A stretch of DNA of 64,000 bases from Strongylocentrotus purpuratus (taxonomy: Eukaryota > Echinodermata > Echinoidea > Camarodonta > Strongylocentrotidae): positions 32,542,445 through 32,606,444 of the forward strand of contig NW_022145603.1 in NCBI RefSeq assembly GCF_000002235.5, written 5' to 3'. Under the pieces are notes generated by a model. The model saw only the letters and a program-made list of their open reading frames with translations, made no database searches and was not told the origin of the DNA. Positions 60,715 through 64,000 of the stretch are shown here, piece by piece. The stretch's first letter is position 1; the number at the start of each line of letters is the position of its first letter. A program made the position numbers and the translations under genes.

Positions 60715-61660
60715 GAGTGGTAATAATGTGAATAAAACTTAAGTATCTTCTTCCTTGACCTTTTATGAATAGGTAACAATTCAGTCACGAGATAAGACAT
60801 GTACGATGTTTCTATGTGAATAATGAACCGTATTGATCATTTGCTTTCACAGTATACACTTCTATTTCCAAATATGTCTACATTGTAACCCGTAACAACA
60901 TCGTTGTTAGGTAGGCACCTATATTGACTGTTGTACATCTGCCAAAATGCTCACCAGGCGTGTTTATACAATGTGGATAATAAAAGTAGAAACAAACTTA
61001 GAACAATCCTTTTAAACTGAAGTATAAATTCTGATTAAATATCATCACCCCTCTCTCGAATCGGTATAGGCTATGTTCAATTCAGTAACAACAAATTACA
61101 TTAAAAATATTTTGTGAACGATACTAAATTTATGAACATAATCCTTTGTTTTCACATCATAATAAACTTTGACTTGAATACACATACACCCTGAACACGA
61201 ATGGTATTGACAGGTTAGGAAGGTATGGACAATCAAATATATTCACATTTAGAATTCGCAGACAGCTAACATTTACAAGCTACATAAATATATACCAATG
61301 GCAATTAAGAATGGTAAGAATATGAGATAACATACGAATACTAGACAAAACCATATCGCAACTACTTTCGAGAAATCAACTCGTTTGTTTGTTAAAAAAA
61401 TAAAAATGTACGTAATGCAGAATAATTGAATACTACATTAACACATGTTTCCAGACATTAACAAATTACTTTTCAACACATAAAGAAAACACACATATGT
61501 GAGATTATAATTTTACAATTAGCAGGAGACCGCCAATTTCAGACAACTCCAATAGCCTCATCCATCACCTCTAGAAATACGTGAACATTAAAATGACGTA
61601 TTACGTAATCCGAACATGATTCATGTAGTATATACATTCGATTAATGAAATCGTATTATA
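60715..61660 (-). repeat. Segmental duplication copy U3 (last part), gene C 3' flank
   Basis: The stretch 60830-61050 matches 51450-51650 and, inverted, 6180-6460. The stretch 61080-61330 matches 52190-52445. The stretch 61585-61690 matches, inverted, gene A's downstream sequence near 5245-5370. This is the immediate downstream flank of gene C's stop codon. Confidence 0.75.
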
Positions 61661-61707
61661 AGTAAAGTAAAAAATAAAGTCAATAATGAAGCAGTTATTG
61701 ATTCATT

Positions 61708-63156
61708 TTACTTTTGAGCGCTCTTTTTGATCTTCGCTTTGAAAATTATTTCTGATTTCTCCAGTAACTTATACACGTCCTTCATGTCTTCCAGGGTCTT
61801 TCCTGATTTCCATTTGCTGAGTAGTTGCTCGTAGGTTACAGAGTAATCGAACTTGTTCAAGTCTAAGAGGTTCTTAGCATGTTCAAGATCAAATCCAATG
61901 GCTTCACAGAACAGGTCGAAATGATTTTTACCGAGTTCTTCTGACAAGGTATTGATATGTTCATTCATCTCCTTCTCTGCATCTACAATGAAATAAAGGT
62001 AACTAAGTAAATCTCATGTTAACCAGTTCTACTCGGGGGCCTAAATGTGTTGAGGAAAAATTTGATTATTTTCTTACTTTTTTTAAATTCAAACCTAGAC
62101 TTTAATGAAGAAACTATACATTCGAAGTTTAATCAAGATTTCTACTCTACCTTTATATATCTCGTCATTTATAATTTTGTGTTTTTAAGACTATTTTTAG
62201 TCTATGAATTAGGCGTATAACAGATTGTTTACCTTCCTGATTAACAATGTCACCAGTAACGACGTTCAACTTCATTGATGTCATCGCAGTGAACGCCTCT
62301 GAAACCCTTGCAGAACCTTTGTACACAGAAAAATAGGTAAAGGATTTTGTCAAATCAACCGATATTACATCATTGACCCCCCCCCCCCCCACCCGCGTAG
62401 TTTAAAAGCTTTTAATAACGGAACATTAAGGAAATGTATGGGAAATCAATAATTTCACTGACTGTAATATTGAAACATATGCTATATGTTGTGTTGAACT
62501 TATTGCTGAAAATCGCGGTAAATATATCGTATATAGACACTTTAAAATGTATTAAAAATGTTTGAGGTCCATTTTCTGGATTAAATCGTATATATGGGCC
62601 CACCGAAGGGTATTTTGTTTCCGCCTAAATTGTGTACTGATCATTATATAATATTGCACTATTCACTCCTGTTTTCATTTTTTCTTTAACAGTTTCACAT
62701 AATAATGCATATCATAGAGAGCAAAACAACGTTCTGGTAACAGTGATATTATGAGTAGATCTCAGTAAATAACAACTTATAATCAGTAGCTTAAGAATGT
62801 ATTATTCACTTTTATGACTGCCAAGATATTTTTTCCTTCAAAATAGTAGGGTGTGTTGAAAAAGTATGCCTGTTTATTACAGTCCCTAAGATTGAGTTAA
62901 AGCAGTCAATGATTAGGTCATATAAAGGAAAGATCATTTGATCATGTTCATCAAACGAACAGACAAAATGTGGGATGGGTAGGTGGACAGTAGTTCTCCC
63001 CTTCTAACCTCTTACAAATATAAATAAGTCAATTGAAAGCGCTATAATTATGGTGCTAACAAAGAGAGAAAGAAGAAGGAGGATAAAGGAAAAGGAATTT
63101 AAACAAAGTAACTGAAAGTGAGTGATTCAGAGTGTAGTAAAGCTAGAGAGAGAAAA

Positions 63157-63187
<31 letters not shown>

Positions 63188-63869
63188 AAGGGATGAATGG
63201 GTCCTGCTCGTTAAGATGAAGGGGATGAATATTATGACCTCCCACCTGATTTTTGTGTCACTGTTTCAGTAATAGGTATTGCTGTATTGATGTTACTCTG
63301 CTCGACAGGGGTGTGATCATACATACCTCTACTCACAGATTCATCGTCTGTATTACCTTCTTCTTTCCTGGAAGACCTTCGCTGTATAATTGAAATTTAG
63401 ATAATAACACTGTGGCTACATTTCAAAAATGAAAAAACAATGTGTGATACATTTTTTGGAATGAAAACATTCTTTTATTTTCACAAGCCACTGGATGACG
63501 CAATATTCCTAATCCTACAAACTCTAAATTAAGATGGATCAGTTCGTCAATAGGCCTACTATGTAAAACAATTTTTGTGTGTTTGTTCAGTAGAAATAAT
63601 ATGCAGATTACCTTCTTTGTCGATGTATTTCGTTAATCACACACATTTACATGTATTTAGTACTAACTGTAAAACATTAAATCAGATAATGACTACTTGA
63701 TCTTCTTAGATTTGCCTCCAATAAATAGTAAAATTTAATTTTGCTTCACCTGAAGTACAATAAAAAACAAAATGTGACAAAATAACAAACAGTCTTACCT
63801 CTCCTAAATAGAGTCCAAGTGATTTATGAGTTGGTTCAATATCAAGTTTCTTCACCCTATCTGTAATTT
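61708..63869 (-). CDS. Gene C: C-terminal part of a RIPK1-like kinase-family protein with a Death domain (5' part outside window)
   Basis: Four exons in coding order: 63799-63869, 63246-63381, 62233-62316, 61708-61982; phases 0, 1 and 1 agree at all junctions, with GT/AG borders. The first encodes EITDRVKKLDIEPTHKSLGL, the end of a kinase domain, nearly identical to gene A. Then comes a Ser/Thr-rich linker of about 73 residues (RRSSRKEEGNTDDESVSRG, later KLNVVTGDIVNQE). The last exon is a Death domain: LSEELGKNHFDLFCEAIGFD, YEQLLSKWKSGKTLEDM, and a Lys-rich C-terminus. It aligns well with the human RIPK1 Death domain (LGKHW, LGF, MLQKW). Kinase-linker-Death domain is the RIPK1 order. Death domains recruit adaptors such as FADD or TRADD in vertebrates; the partner here is unknown. 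Whether the kinase part is active cannot be judged from this window. Confidence 0.8.
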
Positions 63870-64000
63870 CTGTTTAAAGAAACAAGAACAATAACAAATC
63901 GTTGAATGGTTTGAAATAAACCACATCTGTTTTAGCCGAGACCTAATCAAAGTCTTTACAGTGTATTTCGCCAAGATCACTACCACTACTGTAATGTATT

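Overview
The window looks like nuclear DNA of a marine invertebrate deuterostome, most likely an echinoderm of the sea-urchin type. The signs are AT-rich sequence, short exons in long introns with canonical GT/AG sites, many homopolymer G/C runs and GA tracts, tRNA-derived SINEs, and several LINE families. The species cannot be fixed from the sequence alone. No bacterial gene, rRNA, intact tRNA or CRISPR array was found.

Three host genes of one functional theme can be assembled by hand. (1) Gene B (15238-35441, +) is complete in 11 exons with consistent phases and encodes 531 aa. It has an N-terminal four-helix-bundle-like region, a charged coiled-coil brace and a pseudokinase domain, the architecture of MLKL, the necroptosis executioner of vertebrates. 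(2) Gene C (61708-63869, -, 5' part beyond the window) supplies the last four exons of a kinase-like protein ending in a Death domain, a RIPK1-like layout. (3) Gene A (3225-4844, +, 5' part not seen) is a paralog of gene C. It keeps the last kinase exons but stops early, and the Death-domain exon has been deleted.

Layout: 0-3.2 kb holds a minisatellite, two SINEs and two strong hairpins. At 3.2-7.7 kb lie the gene A tail and its 3' flank. At 7.7-15 kb are a foldback element copy and a 1.29-kb tandem repeat. At 15.2-35.4 kb is gene B, with introns full of LINE, SINE and MITE-like insertions. At 35.9-61.7 kb are several direct copies of the same 3' flank, in inverted orientation to the left arm, interrupted by a 4.06-kb R2-group-like LINE, a 4.6-kb composite inverted-repeat element and other LINE pieces. 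Gene C lies at 61.7-63.9 kb.

Taken together, an MLKL-like effector sits between inverted copies of a kinase-Death-domain gene. This suggests an invertebrate necroptosis-like or innate-immune cell-death cluster evolving by duplication. Exon structures and motifs are read directly from the sequence; family names come from remembered vertebrate MLKL and RIPK1 sequences; the functional linkage is inference.
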